A stretch of DNA of 64,000 nucleotides from Moritella yayanosii (GCF_900465055.1 NZ_LS483250.1:372001-436000), one strand, 5' to 3'. Numbered from the stretch's first letter, positions 27,157-37,903 are shown. Notes: a model not told the origin generated them from the letters alone. Made by a program: numbers and translations.

Positions 27157-28254
27157 ATGAGTCAGACTTATAATTTTTGCGCTGGTCCCGCAATGTTGCC
27201 ACATGCAGTGATGGAACAAGCCCAAAAAGAATTTATTAATTGGAATAATACCGGTGTTTCGGTGATGGAACTAAGCCATCGTAGTAAAGACTACATAGCG
27301 GTTGCAACTGCTGCAGAACAAGACTTACGTGATCTATTAGCGATTCCAGATAATTACAAAGTTATTTTTTCTCAAGGCGGCGGTCGTGGTCAGTTTGCTG
27401 CAGTACCACTGAATATTCTGGGTGATAAAACCCAAGCCGATTACCTATTAACAGGTCAATGGTCAAAATTAGCGGTAGTTGAAGGTAAGAAATACTGTCA
27501 GGTTAATGAATCAAACATTCTAATGCCAAGTACCGATGGTATTGTTGCCGTTAAACCTGCATCACAATGGCAAATATCAAGCAAAAACACGGCTTACGTA
27601 CACTACTGCCCGAATGAAACTATCGAAGGCATTGAGATTAATGATATCCCTGATACCGGTGATATCCCGCTTGTGGCTGATATGTCATCAAACATCCTTT
27701 CTAAACCATTAGATATTAGTAAATTCGGTATCATTTATGCCGGGGCGCAAAAGAACATCGGCCCATCAGGTTTGGCTGTGGTGATTGTACGAGATGATCT
27801 GCTCGATAAAGCTAAACAAGAAACCCCATCAATCTTTAACTATAAGTTGATGGCTGAAAATGGCTCAATGTTTAATACTCCGCCGACCTATTCTTGGTAT
27901 TTAGCAGGGCTTGTGTTCAAGTGGTTAAAAGCACAAGGTGGCCTATCTGCTATCGAAGAAATTAACGCAGAAAAAGCCAAGCTACTTTATGGTTATATTG
28001 ATAGCAGTGATTTCTATGGCAATAATGTCGCGACGGTTAATCGTTCAAAAATGAATGTACCGTTTACATTAGCATCCAGTGATCTGGATGCGGCGTTCTT
28101 ACAGCAAGCTCAAGATGCGAATTTAATGGCATTAAAAGGTCACCGTATTGTTGGTGGTATGCGTGCAAGTATTTATAATGCGATGCCAATCGAAGGTGTT
28201 AAAGCACTGATTGGTTTTATGGAAAAATTTGAACGTCAACAGCGCGGACTATAA
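27157..28254 (+). CDS. serC: phosphoserine aminotransferase SerC
   Basis: SerC makes 3-phosphoserine from 3-phosphohydroxypyruvate and glutamate and also serves pyridoxine synthesis. The 365-residue PLP enzyme begins [16 protein letters not shown] and has the PLP-lysine motif [12 protein letters not shown] and the [12 protein letters not shown]-terminal arginine region. The ATG at 27157 is chosen because AAGGA lies eight bases before it, while the ATG at 27151 is too close. It heads serC-hisC-aroA. Confidence 0.95.
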   Translation: MSQTYNFCAGPAMLPHAVMEQAQKEFINWNNTGVSVMELSHRSKDYIAVATAAEQDLRDLLAIPDNYKVIFSQGGGRGQFAAVPLNILGDKTQADYLLTGQWSKLAVVEGKKYCQVNESNILMPSTDGIVAVKPASQWQISSKNTAYVHYCPNETIEGIEINDIPDTGDIPLVADMSSNILSKPLDISKFGIIYAGAQKNIGPSGLAVVIVRDDLLDKAKQETPSIFNYKLMAENGSMFNTPPTYSWYLAGLVFKWLKAQGGLSAIEEINAEKAKLLYGYIDSSDFYGNNVATVNRSKMNVPFTLASSDLDAAFLQQAQDANLMALKGHRIVGGMRASIYNAMPIEGVKALIGFMEKFERQQRGL

Positions 28255-28263
28255 GGATTTAAT

Positions 28264-29379
28264 ATGAGTTGTGATTTTTTTGCTTTAGCAAATACAGGGG
28301 TACAAGGTTTACACCCTTATCAAGCGGGAAAACCGACTGATGAATTAGAGCGTGAACTAGGATTAACAAATATTGTTAAATTAGCATCGAATGAAAATCC
28401 ATTGGGTGTTGGTGAATTAGTTAAAGCAGCACTAGAAAAAGAACTATCGAGTATCACCCGTTATCCAGATGCGAATGGCTTCTACCTAAAGCAAGCGCTA
28501 GCAGATAAATACGATCTTGCACCAGCACAATTTACCTTAGGTAATGGTTCAAATGACGTACTGGAACTCATCGCTCGCAGTTTTGTGACGCCAGAACATG
28601 ACGTTATTTTTGCTGAGCACGCGTTTGTGGTTTATCCATTAGTGACACAAGCGATTGGCGCGACAGGTATCGCGGTTCCAGCCAAAGACTGGGGACATGA
28701 TTTAGCTGCAATGCTGGCCGCAATTACAGAACGTACGCGTCTTATCTTTATTGCCAATCCAAATAATCCGACCGGTACGTTTTTAACCGCAGAAGCGTTA
28801 TATGAATTTTTAACTAAAGTGCCAGAAAACGTGATCGTGGTATTAGATGAAGCGTATTTTGAATATGTAGATAAAGAGTTACAAGCGCCGTCGATTACGT
28901 GGTTAACTGAGTTTTCAAACTTAATTATTACCCGGACGTTCTCTAAAGCCTATGGCCTAGCTGGTTTACGTGTTGGCTATAGCATATCAGGTCCAGATAT
29001 CGCCGATATATTAAACCGTGTTCGTCAGCCGTTTAACTGTAACAGCTTTGCGTTAGTAGCGGCTCAAGCCGCATTGTCTGACCATGATTTCTTAACCGCT
29101 AGTGTGGCGTTAAATAATCAGCAGCGCACAGTATTAGAAACATTTTTCAGTGACCAAGGTATAGGTTATATTCCATCTAAAGGTAATTTCATTACCATGG
29201 AACTAGCTCAAGATCCGGCCGTTGTGTATCAAGCTTTATTGCATAAGGGCGTGATTGTACGTCCTGTTGCTGGTTATGGTTTAACCAAACACCTACGTGT
29301 GAGCATCGGAACTGAGCTGGAAAATTCAACGTTTATGCAGGCCTTACTTACCGTGTTGGCTGAGTTAGCCGCACAGTAA
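28264..29379 (+). CDS. hisC: histidinol-phosphate aminotransferase HisC
   Basis: The 371-residue class I/II PLP aminotransferase has NPNNPTGT, VVLDEAYFEY and the PLP-lysine segment TRTFSKAYGLAGLRVGY. The start MSCDFFALANTGVQGLHPYQAGKP fits the second HisC form found outside the his operon, here between serC and aroA. Such enzymes often also transaminate aromatic amino acids, which would suit the aroA neighbour. The gap to serC is nine bases. Confidence 0.9.
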   Translation: MSCDFFALANTGVQGLHPYQAGKPTDELERELGLTNIVKLASNENPLGVGELVKAALEKELSSITRYPDANGFYLKQALADKYDLAPAQFTLGNGSNDVLELIARSFVTPEHDVIFAEHAFVVYPLVTQAIGATGIAVPAKDWGHDLAAMLAAITERTRLIFIANPNNPTGTFLTAEALYEFLTKVPENVIVVLDEAYFEYVDKELQAPSITWLTEFSNLIITRTFSKAYGLAGLRVGYSISGPDIADILNRVRQPFNCNSFALVAAQAALSDHDFLTASVALNNQQRTVLETFFSDQGIGYIPSKGNFITMELAQDPAVVYQALLHKGVIVRPVAGYGLTKHLRVSIGTELENSTFMQALLTVLAELAAQ

Positions 29380-29468
29380 TATAGACTGCAATATAGTTCT
29401 GACATTGTTTTATATTTGTTACGGCAGAGTATAGAGAATCACATATTAAAAATTAAGTGAATAAATTT

Positions 29469-30752
29469 ATGGAAAAATTAACCTTACAACCAATTGGTAA
29501 AGTATCAGGCACTATTAACTTACCAGGCTCTAAAAGTGTTTCAAATCGTGCATTATTACTTGCTGCACTTGCTAAAGGCACGACACGTTTAACGAATTTA
29601 TTAGACAGTGATGATATTCGTCATATGTTAAACGCACTGACAAAATTAGGTGTACAGTATGATCTGTCTGCATGTAAAACCATTTGTACCGTCACTGGTT
29701 TAGGTCGTGCATTTTCGGTAAATGAAAAACTGGAATTATTTTTAGGTAATGCTGGTACGGCAATGCGTCCTTTATGCGCGGCATTATGCCTAAGCGAAGG
29801 TGAGTTTGAACTGACCGGCGAACCGCGCATGGAAGAGCGTCCAATTGGTAGCTTGGTTGATAGCCTACGCCAAGCTGGTGCTGATGTTACTTATTTGAAG
29901 AATGAAGATTACCCACCTGTACTAATTAAAGGTACGGGCTTGAAAGGCGGTAATATTAAAATTGACGGCAGTGTATCTAGCCAGTTCTTGACGGCATTCT
30001 TAATGGCTGCACCACTGGCTGACAATGATACGACGATTGAGATTGTTGGTGAGCTTGTATCTAAACCGTATATTGAGATCACGCTTCACATTATGCAGCA
30101 GTTTGGTGTGACGGTAACGCATGATAATTATCAGACCTTTACCATTAAAGGTAAGCAAACCTATCAAGCTGCCGGTGACTTTTTAGTTGAAGGTGATGCT
30201 TCTTCTGCGTCCTATTTCCTTGCTGCAGCGGCCATTAAAGGGGGTAAGATCCGGGTAACGGGTATTGGTAAAAAATCAATCCAAGGTGATATCCAGTTTG
30301 CAGATGTAATTGAAGCAATGGGCGGTAAAATCACTTGGGGCGATAGTTATATCGAAGCTGAAGTGGGTGAATTAACTGCCGTTGATATGGATATGAACCA
30401 TATTCCGGATGCGGCGATGACAATCGCGACAACTGCATTGTTTGCAAAAGGTACAACGGTTATTCGTAATGTTTATAACTGGCGCGTGAAAGAAACTGAC
30501 CGTTTAACGGCGATGGCGACTGAATTACGTAAAGTCGGCGCTGAAGTAGAAGAGGGTCATGATTACATTAAAATCACCCCTCCTGCACAGTTAGTTCACG
30601 CTACCATTGATACTTATAACGATCACCGTATGGCAATGTGTTTCTCATTAGTTGCATTAAGTGATACACCGGTAACGATTAATGATCCGGGTTGTACCTC
30701 AAAAACCTTCCCCGATTATTTCGAACGCTTTATCGGTTTAGTTCAAGCATAA
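29469..30752 (+). CDS. aroA: 3-phosphoshikimate 1-carboxyvinyltransferase (EPSP synthase) AroA
   Basis: AroA joins phosphoenolpyruvate to shikimate 3-phosphate in aromatic amino-acid synthesis. The protein begins [29 protein letters not shown] and has [27 protein letters not shown], the [17 protein letters not shown] active-site block and the late [16 protein letters not shown] use the ATG at 29469, which matches E. coli AroA. A GTG at 29457 is an alternative. The terminator at 30804-30839 ends the serC-hisC-aroA unit. Confidence 0.95.
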   Translation: MEKLTLQPIGKVSGTINLPGSKSVSNRALLLAALAKGTTRLTNLLDSDDIRHMLNALTKLGVQYDLSACKTICTVTGLGRAFSVNEKLELFLGNAGTAMRPLCAALCLSEGEFELTGEPRMEERPIGSLVDSLRQAGADVTYLKNEDYPPVLIKGTGLKGGNIKIDGSVSSQFLTAFLMAAPLADNDTTIEIVGELVSKPYIEITLHIMQQFGVTVTHDNYQTFTIKGKQTYQAAGDFLVEGDASSASYFLAAAAIKGGKIRVTGIGKKSIQGDIQFADVIEAMGGKITWGDSYIEAEVGELTAVDMDMNHIPDAAMTIATTALFAKGTTVIRNVYNWRVKETDRLTAMATELRKVGAEVEEGHDYIKITPPAQLVHATIDTYNDHRMAMCFSLVALSDTPVTINDPGCTSKTFPDYFERFIGLVQA

Positions 30753-30803
30753 GTCGAAATACATTATATTTGATGTAGTGACGACAGTATCAATCTTGAA
30801 TAG

Positions 30804-30839
30804 CGAGGTATTACTGATGAGGTGAAACCTCGTTTTTTT
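30804..30839 (+). terminator. intrinsic terminator after aroA
   Basis: The stem CGAGGT/ACCTCG, with an alternative inner pairing GAGGTGAAACCTC, is followed by seven T residues. Confidence 0.75.
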
Positions 30840-30948
30840 GTTTACGGTTATTATTCCATACTATCTTTATGAAGATCCGTTATAATCGCGACCAGATCCA
30901 TACAGCACCATTTAAAGTTGTATGTTAGATATTGAGTTTGGAGAATTT

Positions 30949-31623
30949 ATGACAGCAATAGCACCGATTATTACGGTTGACGGACCTAGTGGTTCAGGTA
31001 AAGGCACATTATGCCAATTACTTGCGGCTAAGCTAGGTTGGCATATACTTGATAGTGGCGCCATTTATCGTGTATTAGCATTAGCTGCGCTGCACCATAA
31101 TGTCGAGTTAGATAACGAACTGGCTTTAACTATACTTGCTGCAAACTTGGATGTACGTTTTGAGGTCACTGATAATGGCTTACAAGTGATCCTTGAAGGC
31201 GAGAACGTATCACGTGAAATTCGGACAGAAGAAGCGGGCTTTGCAGCTTCTCGAACAGCCGTTTATCCTGCGGTACGAGAGGCATTGTTACAACGTCAAC
31301 GAGATTTCCGTGTTGCACCGGGTTTAATTGCAGACGGCCGTGATATGGGTACGGTTGTATTTACTGATGCCAACGTAAAAATATTTTTAGATGCATCGAC
31401 TGAAGAAAGAGCCATTCGTCGCTTTAATCAGTTGCAAGACAAAGGCTTCGATGTTAGCATGTCAACCCTTCTGGGAGAGATCGAGAAACGTGATCATCAA
31501 GATCGCAACCGCTTGGTCGCACCATTAAAGCCTGCAGATGATGCACTTGTTATCGATTCGACATCTATGTCGATTGAGGACGTAGTTGCTAGTGTGTTGG
31601 CGTTTGCAGAAGGTAAAATTTAA
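30949..31623 (+). CDS. cmk: cytidylate kinase Cmk
   Basis: Cmk phosphorylates CMP and dCMP. The 224-residue protein has the P-loop [16 protein letters not shown], the [10 protein letters not shown] substrate region and the [11 protein letters not shown] lid. The start at 30949 is set by GGAG five bases upstream. The longer frame from 30922 has no ribosome site. The gene order cmk-rpsA-ihfB is the usual gammaproteobacterial one. Confidence 0.95.
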   Translation: MTAIAPIITVDGPSGSGKGTLCQLLAAKLGWHILDSGAIYRVLALAALHHNVELDNELALTILAANLDVRFEVTDNGLQVILEGENVSREIRTEEAGFAASRTAVYPAVREALLQRQRDFRVAPGLIADGRDMGTVVFTDANVKIFLDASTEERAIRRFNQLQDKGFDVSMSTLLGEIEKRDHQDRNRLVAPLKPADDALVIDSTSMSIEDVVASVLAFAEGKI

Positions 31624-31745
31624 AGTAGTCGGTATTTTATCGATTATTTAGCGGTCAAGCATCAAGGATGATGATGACTTTTGATTAACAACCCACATTA
31701 GCCGGATTGCTTATGTGAACGTTTTATAAGTACAAATAACTCATT

Positions 31746-33413
31746 ATGAATGAATCTTTCGCTTTACTCTTTGAAGAGTCACTACAAGAACTTGCTACTC
31801 CTGGTAGCATCATCAAAGCAACTGTTGTTGCAATCGAAAATGGTTACGTTTTAGTTGACGCTGGTCTTAAATCAGAATCTTCTATTCCTGCTGAAGAATT
31901 CAAGAACGCTGCTGGCGAACTTGAAGTTGAAGTTGGTCAAGAAGTTGATGTAGCCCTAGAATCAATTGAAGACGGTTTCGGTGAAACTCAACTTTCTCGT
32001 GAAAAAGCTAAACGTCATGAGTCTTGGATCCAGCTTGAAAAAGCATACGAAGATCAAGAAACTGTTATCGGTGTTATCAACGGTAAAGTTAAAGGTGGTT
32101 TCACGGTTGAAGTGAACACAATTCGCGCATTCTTACCAGGTTCTTTAGTAGACGTTCGTCCTGTACGTGACACTACTCACCTTGAAGGCAAAGAGTTAGA
32201 GTTCAAAGTAATCAAACTTGACCAAAAACGTAACAACGTAGTTGTTTCTCGTCGCGCAGTTATCGAAACTGAAAACAGTGCAGAACGTGAAGAACTTCTT
32301 GCTAACCTTCAAGAAGGTCAAGAAGTTAAAGGTATCGTTAAGAACCTGACGGACTATGGCGCATTCGTTGATCTGGGTGGTGTTGATGGTCTTCTACACA
32401 TTACTGATATGGCTTGGAAACGCGTTAAGCACCCAAGTGAAATCGTTAATGTTGGTGACGAAATCAGCGTTAAAGTTCTTAAATTCGATCGTGAACGTAC
32501 ACGTGTATCACTAGGCCTTAAACAGCTTGGCGAAGATCCATGGGTAGCTATCGCGAAACGTTATCCTGAAAACACTAAGCTTACGGGTAAAGTTACGAAC
32601 CTAACTGACTACGGTTGTTTCGTTGAAATCGAAGAAGGCGTTGAAGGTTTAGTCCACGTTTCAGAAATGGATTGGACTAACAAAAACATCCACCCTTCTA
32701 AAGTTGTTAGCGTTGGCGACTCTGTTGAAGTTATGGTTCTTGATATCGACGAAGAACGTCGTCGTATTTCTCTAGGTCTTAAGCAATGTATTGCTAATCC
32801 TTGGGAAAACTTCTCAACTTCACGCATGAAAGGCGAGCAAGTTACTGGTAAGATCAAATCTATCACAGATTTCGGTATCTTCATCGGTCTTGACGGTGGC
32901 ATCGACGGTCTAGTTCACCTATCTGACATCTCTTGGGATTCTACTGGTGAAGACGCAGTTCGCGAATACAAGAAAGGCGATGAAATCACAGCTGTAGTTC
33001 TACAAGTAGACCCAGAGCGTGAACGTATTTCTTTAGGTATCAAGCAAATTGATGAAGACCCGTTCAACGAATACCTAGCGAATAACAAGAAGAATGCTAT
33101 TGTTAATGGTACAGTTTCTTCTGTTGACGCTAAAGGCGCGACAATTGAACTTGCTAAAGGTGTTGAAGGTTACATCCGTGTTGGCGATATCTCTCGCGAC
33201 CGTATCGAAGATGCAAGCTTAGTATTATCTGTAGGCGAATCACTTGAAGCTAAATATGTTGGTGTTGATCGTAAAAACCGCGTAATTAGTCTTTCAATCA
33301 AAGCTAAAGATGAAGCTGACGAGAAAGAAGCAATGGCTAGTGTAAACAGCCAACCACAAGAGTCTGGTCTTTCTGCTATGGAAGAAGCATTTAAAGCTGC
33401 TAAAGGCAAATAA
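31746..33413 (+). CDS. rpsA: 30S ribosomal protein S1
   Basis: The 555-residue protein has six S1/OB repeats ([15 protein letters not shown]... then repeated [18 protein letters not shown]-type units) and the expected length. Codon use is strongly biased to the highly expressed set. The start ATG at 31746 is not preceded by a recognisable Shine-Dalgarno; the upstream sequence is A/T-rich. This is usual for rpsA, which S1 protein autoregulates through its own leader. The 122-bp gap to cmk holds its own promoter region. IhfB follows. Confidence 0.97.
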   Translation: MNESFALLFEESLQELATPGSIIKATVVAIENGYVLVDAGLKSESSIPAEEFKNAAGELEVEVGQEVDVALESIEDGFGETQLSREKAKRHESWIQLEKAYEDQETVIGVINGKVKGGFTVEVNTIRAFLPGSLVDVRPVRDTTHLEGKELEFKVIKLDQKRNNVVVSRRAVIETENSAEREELLANLQEGQEVKGIVKNLTDYGAFVDLGGVDGLLHITDMAWKRVKHPSEIVNVGDEISVKVLKFDRERTRVSLGLKQLGEDPWVAIAKRYPENTKLTGKVTNLTDYGCFVEIEEGVEGLVHVSEMDWTNKNIHPSKVVSVGDSVEVMVLDIDEERRRISLGLKQCIANPWENFSTSRMKGEQVTGKIKSITDFGIFIGLDGGIDGLVHLSDISWDSTGEDAVREYKKGDEITAVVLQVDPERERISLGIKQIDEDPFNEYLANNKKNAIVNGTVSSVDAKGATIELAKGVEGYIRVGDISRDRIEDASLVLSVGESLEAKYVGVDRKNRVISLSIKAKDEADEKEAMASVNSQPQESGLSAMEEAFKAAKGK

Positions 33414-33420
33414 TTAGCCT

Positions 33421-33442
33421 GAGGGATGTTTATTCATCCCTC
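33421..33442 (+). other. intergenic hairpin between rpsA and ihfB
   Basis: The stem GAGGGATG/CATCCCTC with a six-base loop lies directly after rpsA without a T tract. It may be a partial terminator or an RNA-processing/stability element that sets the ratio of rpsA to ihfB transcripts. Confidence 0.5.
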
Positions 33443-33480
33443 ATTAGTACGATGTCGACAATATTCTTAATGGAGATTAT

Positions 33481-33765
33481 ATGACAAAATCAGAACTAAT
33501 CGAACGTCTTTGCACTGCAAATTCGCAGCTGGCGACTAAAGATGTTGAATTATCTGTGAAAGCTATACTTGATCAGATGGTAGATACTTTAGCTACTGGT
33601 GATCGAATTGAAATTCGGGGTTTTGGAAGTTTTTCTCTACATTACCGTGAACCTCGAGTTGGGCGTAATCCTAAGTCAGGTGAAAAGGTTGAATTAGAGG
33701 GCAAATATGTTCCTCATTTTAAGCCAGGTAAGGAACTTCGAGATCGTGTTAACGCTTCTTTATAG
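33481..33765 (+). CDS. ihfB: integration host factor beta subunit
   Basis: The 94-residue DNA-bending protein has the HU/IHF fold with [11 protein letters not shown], the [17 protein letters not shown] segment and the beta-arm [26 protein letters not shown]. It pairs with IhfA to bend DNA at specific sites. GGAG lies at a good distance before the ATG. A strong terminator follows. Confidence 0.96.
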   Translation: MTKSELIERLCTANSQLATKDVELSVKAILDQMVDTLATGDRIEIRGFGSFSLHYREPRVGRNPKSGEKVELEGKYVPHFKPGKELRDRVNASL

Positions 33766-33780
33766 CAGTTGATACTTGTA

Positions 33781-33813
33781 AAAACGACATACTTAGGTAT
33801 GTCGTTTTTTTTT
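33781..33813 (+). terminator. intrinsic terminator after ihfB
   Basis: A stem AAAACGACATAC/GTATGTCGTTTT with a very short loop is followed by a run of T residues to 33813. Confidence 0.88.
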
Positions 33814-33827
33814 GCGTCATGATACCC

Positions 33828-33870
33828 ATACCCAAGTTGCCGATTGTGCATCTTGAAGTAGCTTGGGTAT
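33828..33870. repeat. inverted repeat ATACCCAAG...CTTGGGTAT (dispersed element)
   Basis: Nine-base arms ATACCCAAG and CTTGGGTAT flank 25 bases that include TGCATCTTGAAGTAG. Parts of it recur at 7792-7817 and 17220-17231, always between genes. It is a candidate small non-autonomous repeat family. Confidence 0.6.
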
Positions 33871-33996
33871 AGTTGTTGTGTTGTTTATATACTAGCAGGG
33901 AATAGTAGTTTTGGATTACACCATATATTACTAGCACTTGACCCATTTATTGGCGATAATCCCTTGTATTACCCATTTATCTCAGAGAGGACGTCG

Positions 33997-34284
33997 ATGA
34001 AATCATTTATCTTTTTTATTATTATCGCTTGTACACTGGCGCTGGCAGCTGCATTTTCTGCGAGTAACGATCAGTTAGTGGATTTTAATTATCTAATTGC
34101 CCTAGATTCATTTAAGTTATCGTCTTTGCTTATTGGTGCATTTGCATCAGGTTTAGTGGTTGCTGGTGTATGCATGAGCTTATTCATGATGAAATTAAGA
34201 TTATCGCTTTCGAAATTTAAACGTAAATCAAAGCGTCAAGTTGTAGAGCTTGAGCGATTACGTGCTGCTGAAATTAAAGGTTAA
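33997..34284 (+). CDS. lapA: lipopolysaccharide assembly protein LapA
   Basis: The 95-residue inner-membrane protein has two helices (FIFFIIIACTLALAAAFSA and LSSLLIGAFASGLVVAGVCM) and a basic cytoplasmic tail (KFKRKSKRQVVELERLRAAE). LapA works with LapB to balance LPS and phospholipid synthesis through LpxC turnover. The ATG at 33997 follows GAGAGGA. LapB starts eight bases after its stop. Confidence 0.88.
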   Translation: MKSFIFFIIIACTLALAAAFSASNDQLVDFNYLIALDSFKLSSLLIGAFASGLVVAGVCMSLFMMKLRLSLSKFKRKSKRQVVELERLRAAEIKG

Positions 34285-34292
34285 TTTACCGT

Positions 34293-35462
34293 ATGTTCGA
34301 ACTTTTATTTCTTTTACTTCCTGTTGCCGCTGCATATGGCTGGTATATGGGTAGAAGAAATGGTCGCTATTTACAACAAGATAAGCAGCATACGATCTCT
34401 AGAGAGTATGTAACCGGGCTTAACTTTTTATTATCAGACCAACCTGATAAAGCGGTTGATTTATTTATCGATTTGCTTGATGTTGATAGTGAAACGATTG
34501 ATACGCATTTAGCGCTAGGCAATCTGTTTCGTCAACGTGGCGAAGTTCAACGTGCAATTAAGATCCATCAGAATCTCATTGCTCGACCTTCATTGACTCA
34601 TGAACAGCGGAATCTTGCTTTATTACAATTAGCGCGAGATTATCTTGCTGCGGGCTTAGTGGATCGCGCGGAAGAATTATTTTTGAAATTGATTGATGAA
34701 CCTGAGCATCGTCAAGTCGCGTTATCGCAACTCATCATTATTTATGAACAAACCAAAGAATGGGAACAAGCGATTGCGATCGGCAATAAGCTGAAGAAAA
34801 TGGGTGATGCAAAAATTGAACGTAAAATTGCACATTTTTATTGTTCGTTAGCAGCATCACCAGCAATGCTTGATGAACCTAAGAAACGTCTAACGAGTCT
34901 TAAGAAAGCCCTACAGTATGACAAGCACTGCGTGAGAGCAAGTATCATGCTTGCCGATTTGCATATTGAGCAAGATGAACATAAAAAAGCGATTGTTTGG
35001 CTTGAGCATGTGTTGATTCAAGATGTTGATTTTGTCACCGAAATACTCCAAAAGTTAAAAGAATGCTACGTTAAAATTAATAATGAAGATGGTTTTATCC
35101 ACTTTCTTAACGATGCCCAAAATAATAAAGCGGGTATCAGTGTCGCTATTGCATTAGCCGATTTTACCGTAAACAGTGTTGGATTAGAGCCAGCAGAAAA
35201 ATTGATTTTAAATCAAATCGTTCGAACACCGACGATGAAAGGTTTTTACCACCTGATGAAATACCAAGAACAGGCTGCTGAAGAAGGTAAAGCAAAAGAA
35301 AGTTTAACCATGTTACGGAATCTAGTCGGTGAGCAGCTTAAATTAAAACCCATTTACCGGTGTCGTAAATGTGGGTTTAGTACTAAAAGTATTTACTGGC
35401 ATTGTCCATCGTGTAAGCGCTGGGGAAGTATTAAACCAATTCGTGGATTAGATGGCGAGTAA
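34293..35462 (+). CDS. lapB: lipopolysaccharide assembly protein LapB (YciM)
   Basis: The 389-residue protein has an N-terminal membrane anchor (LLFLLLPVAAAYGWYMG), about nine TPR motifs through residue 330, and a C-terminal rubredoxin-like metal site YRCRKCGFSTKSIYWHCPSCKRWGSI (CxxC...CxxC). LapB presents LpxC to FtsH and so limits LPS synthesis. Order lapA-lapB-pyrF is the same as in E. coli. Confidence 0.95.
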   Translation: MFELLFLLLPVAAAYGWYMGRRNGRYLQQDKQHTISREYVTGLNFLLSDQPDKAVDLFIDLLDVDSETIDTHLALGNLFRQRGEVQRAIKIHQNLIARPSLTHEQRNLALLQLARDYLAAGLVDRAEELFLKLIDEPEHRQVALSQLIIIYEQTKEWEQAIAIGNKLKKMGDAKIERKIAHFYCSLAASPAMLDEPKKRLTSLKKALQYDKHCVRASIMLADLHIEQDEHKKAIVWLEHVLIQDVDFVTEILQKLKECYVKINNEDGFIHFLNDAQNNKAGISVAIALADFTVNSVGLEPAEKLILNQIVRTPTMKGFYHLMKYQEQAAEEGKAKESLTMLRNLVGEQLKLKPIYRCRKCGFSTKSIYWHCPSCKRWGSIKPIRGLDGE

Positions 35463-35540
35463 CTTTACCTAATAAGCCAACCTAATAGCTATACGTAATA
35501 ACAAGAATACGATAATGAGTAACGGGACTTAGGAAGAAAT

Positions 35541-36242
35541 ATGTTGCAAGATAGTAAAGTAGTTGTCGCACTTGATTATGCTGATGAAGCAAGTGCATTA
35601 AATTTTGTTGATAAGATTAATCCTAGCCAATGTCGTCTGAAAGTAGGCAAAGAAATGTTCACATTATTTGGACCTGAATTTGTGCGTAAATTAGTTGCGC
35701 GTGACTTTGATGTGTTCTTAGATCTTAAGTTCCATGATATTCCTAACACGGTGGCGAAAGCCGTCGCCGCAGCTGCAGAGCTTGGTGTATGGATGGTGAA
35801 TGTACATGCGTGCGGTGGCCAGCGGATGATGGAAGCGGCAAAAGCGGCATTAGTACCTTATGGTGATAAAGCACCAATCTTGATCGCCGTGACTGTGCTA
35901 ACCAGTATGGAACAAGAAGATTTAGCACAAATGGGCGTTAATATTACCCCTGCGGAACAAGTTATTCGTTTAGCGACGCTAACACAAAAAAGTGGTTTAG
36001 ACGGTGTTGTTTGTTCTTCACAAGAAGCAGCAATGCTTAAAGAAGCATTGGGTAAGTCATTCCAGTTAATTACGCCAGGCATTCGCCCTGCAGGCAGTGC
36101 CGCGGGTGATCAACGCCGTATCATGACGCCAGTTGAAGCGGTAGCTGCTGGTGCAGACTATTTAGTGATTGGTCGTCCTATCACGCAAGCTGAGTCACCA
36201 ATGCAAGTATTAACTGAAATCAACGACAGCTTAGCAAGTTAA
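35541..36242 (+). CDS. pyrF: orotidine 5'-phosphate decarboxylase PyrF
   Basis: PyrF makes UMP from OMP. The 233-residue TIM barrel has [18 protein letters not shown], the catalytic [13 protein letters not shown] (K...D...K/H array), and the phosphate-binding [17 protein letters not shown] and YLVIGRPIT. It sits 78 bases after lapB and is closed by a terminator that overlaps the end of the convergent rhombosortase gene. Confidence 0.96.
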   Translation: MLQDSKVVVALDYADEASALNFVDKINPSQCRLKVGKEMFTLFGPEFVRKLVARDFDVFLDLKFHDIPNTVAKAVAAAAELGVWMVNVHACGGQRMMEAAKAALVPYGDKAPILIAVTVLTSMEQEDLAQMGVNITPAEQVIRLATLTQKSGLDGVVCSSQEAAMLKEALGKSFQLITPGIRPAGSAAGDQRRIMTPVEAVAAGADYLVIGRPITQAESPMQVLTEINDSLAS

Positions 36243-36272
36243 CCACTGCTTAGATTCTAGTCGGTATCGATA

Positions 36273-36297
36273 AGGGCGCTCAGGCGCTCTTTTTTTT
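36273..36297 (+). terminator. intrinsic terminator after pyrF
   Basis: The stem AGGGCGC/GCGCTCT (one G-T pair) with a TCAG loop is followed by seven to eight T residues. The stop codon of the opposite-strand rhombosortase gene lies in the loop. Confidence 0.82.
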
Positions 36298-36858
36298 GTT
36301 TAGATAAACATAAAGTGGGGCAATGATTAATCCCGTCACAAGGCCATATAGGTGCGCCTCTGTGAGCACTCTAGCTTCAATTAATTGACTTATTTCTACT
36401 GGGCTATTAAAAAGTTGTTCATTGATTACTTTGATAATCGTACCAATCATCAAAACATAACCTGAATAATATTTCTTCGTCACGTCAATTACTGCACCAA
36501 CAATTATAATGCCATGTAAAATACCGGATAAGCCGACGTATAAATGCGTACTTGGGGATAACCACAGTATGCCTACACCGACGCCTATTGATAATAGTAA
36601 AATCAACCCTGTGTATGCGGCACTATTATAATAACGGTAATGTAAGCCGCCTATCACAGCTAAAGCTCCTAAGTTTAAGAGCAGGTGATAGATATTGGTA
36701 TGGTTAAAATTACCACTGATCAAGCGCCAGTATTCACCATTAATAATTGATTCCCTGTTATAATCTAACGCGGTTATATTTTCGGCTGAAATGGCATATA
36801 TAATTAGGCATAATAGCCCGAGAAAAAACCAGTTTAACCACCGATGTTGAATTTGCAT
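36280..36858 (-). CDS. rrtA: rhombosortase (rhomboid-family protease that processes GlyGly-CTERM proteins)
   Basis: The 192-residue membrane protein is a small rhomboid with the YWRLISGNFNHTNIYHLLLN region, the catalytic serine motif GLSGILHG (Ser111, His115) and the catalytic His169 in EAHLYGLVTG. This matches rhombosortase, which cleaves C-terminal GlyGly-CTERM sorting tails of secreted proteins at the inner membrane. No GlyGly-CTERM substrate is encoded in this window, so substrates must lie elsewhere. It is convergent with pyrF and divergent from the DTW gene. Confidence 0.85.
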   Translation of the reverse strand: MQIQHRWLNWFFLGLLCLIIYAISAENITALDYNRESIINGEYWRLISGNFNHTNIYHLLLNLGALAVIGGLHYRYYNSAAYTGLILLLSIGVGVGILWLSPSTHLYVGLSGILHGIIIVGAVIDVTKKYYSGYVLMIGTIIKVINEQLFNSPVEISQLIEARVLTEAHLYGLVTGLIIAPLYVYLNKKKSA

Positions 36859-36889
36859 ATCTTATTAATCCATAATATTTAGGTTTGTT

Positions 36890-37516
36890 GTGAGCAAAAG
36901 AAAAAAGTGTACTGTATGTGATAAAGCATTAGCCGCGTGTATATGTCAGCACATAACAGTGATCGATTCTGATATTGAACTAATAATATTACAACACCCA
37001 AGTGAAGTTAAAAATGCGATCGGTACTGCTCGTATTCTCAACCTTTCATTACCACAATGTCAAATTATAATTGGTGAGGATTTTACTGATAATACTCAGA
37101 TTAATGACATATTAAATGATCGGGCAAGACAATGTTTTTTGCTTTATCCGAGCGAAGAAAGTATTGCAGCGGAGTATTTAGCGGGTAATGAAAGTAGCAA
37201 TCGAGACGCGAATATTAAACGTACCTTTATTTTGCTTGATGGTACGTGGCGTAAAGCGTTTAAAATGTATCAATCATCAATAAATTTACAAAAACTGCCA
37301 GCTGTGCGATTAAATGCAGAACAACAAAGCCAATATACAATAAGACAAACGTCTGTTGAAGGCGGTTTATCGACTGTTGAAGCGGGTTTTTTATTGCTTT
37401 CAACCTTAGACAAAGATAAAGAGAAATATCAGCCTTTGCTGACTGCATTTGAATATATGATTAATTTTCAAATAGCGAAAATGCCAGCCGGATTGTTTAA
37501 CAAAAATTACAAATAG
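36890..37516 (+). CDS. tapT: DTW-domain tRNA-uridine aminocarboxypropyltransferase (TapT/YfiP-like)
   Basis: The 208-residue protein has a Cys-rich N-terminal zinc region (CTVCDKALAACICQH), the hallmark LLDGTWRKAFKMYQ (DxTW motif), LHPSEVKNAIGT-type early motif (HPSEVKNAIGTARIL) and STVEAGFLLL. DTW proteins of this type make acp3U47 in tRNA using SAM. The start is a GTG with a weak upstream AGG. It sits alone between rhombosortase and a DUF3820 gene. Confidence 0.82.
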   Translation: MSKRKKCTVCDKALAACICQHITVIDSDIELIILQHPSEVKNAIGTARILNLSLPQCQIIIGEDFTDNTQINDILNDRARQCFLLYPSEESIAAEYLAGNESSNRDANIKRTFILLDGTWRKAFKMYQSSINLQKLPAVRLNAEQQSQYTIRQTSVEGGLSTVEAGFLLLSTLDKDKEKYQPLLTAFEYMINFQIAKMPAGLFNKNYK

Positions 37517-37650
37517 TGACGTAATCATCTCATGATAAAATAAATATATAGTAGTAATAACCTACATAGGTTAATTATCTAATGATTAGCTTACCTTATC
37601 GAAAAGTATATCAAATTTTTACTAAGTTATTAATTAATATTGGATTTAAT

Positions 37651-37893
37651 ATGTCACAACAAGCATTGATTGAAGCAATTAATACCATGATGCCATTTGG
37701 TAAATACCGAGGACGTTTATTACTTGAATTGCCTGAACCTTATTTAGTTTGGTTTCACAGTAATGGCTTTCCAGATTCTAAACTAGGGCAACAACTTGCA
37801 CTCATGTATGAGGTAAAGCTGAATGGACTGGAGTCAATGCTCGCGCCATTATTGAAACGACCATCGGTGTATTTGAATAATGAAGGGAAATAA
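37651..37893 (+). CDS. DUF3820 family protein
   Basis: From the ATG at 37651 the 80-residue product has MPFGKYRGRLLLELPEPYLVWFHSNGFPDSKLGQQLALMYEVKLNGLE, which is the DUF3820 core seen in many gammaproteobacteria. The family function is unknown, though the GKYRG...PxxYLxW pattern resembles a domain attached to some exonucleases. The longer frame from 37582 has no conserved extension. Confidence 0.82.
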   Translation: MSQQALIEAINTMMPFGKYRGRLLLELPEPYLVWFHSNGFPDSKLGQQLALMYEVKLNGLESMLAPLLKRPSVYLNNEGK

Positions 37894-37903
37894 ATCGCAA
37901 TGA

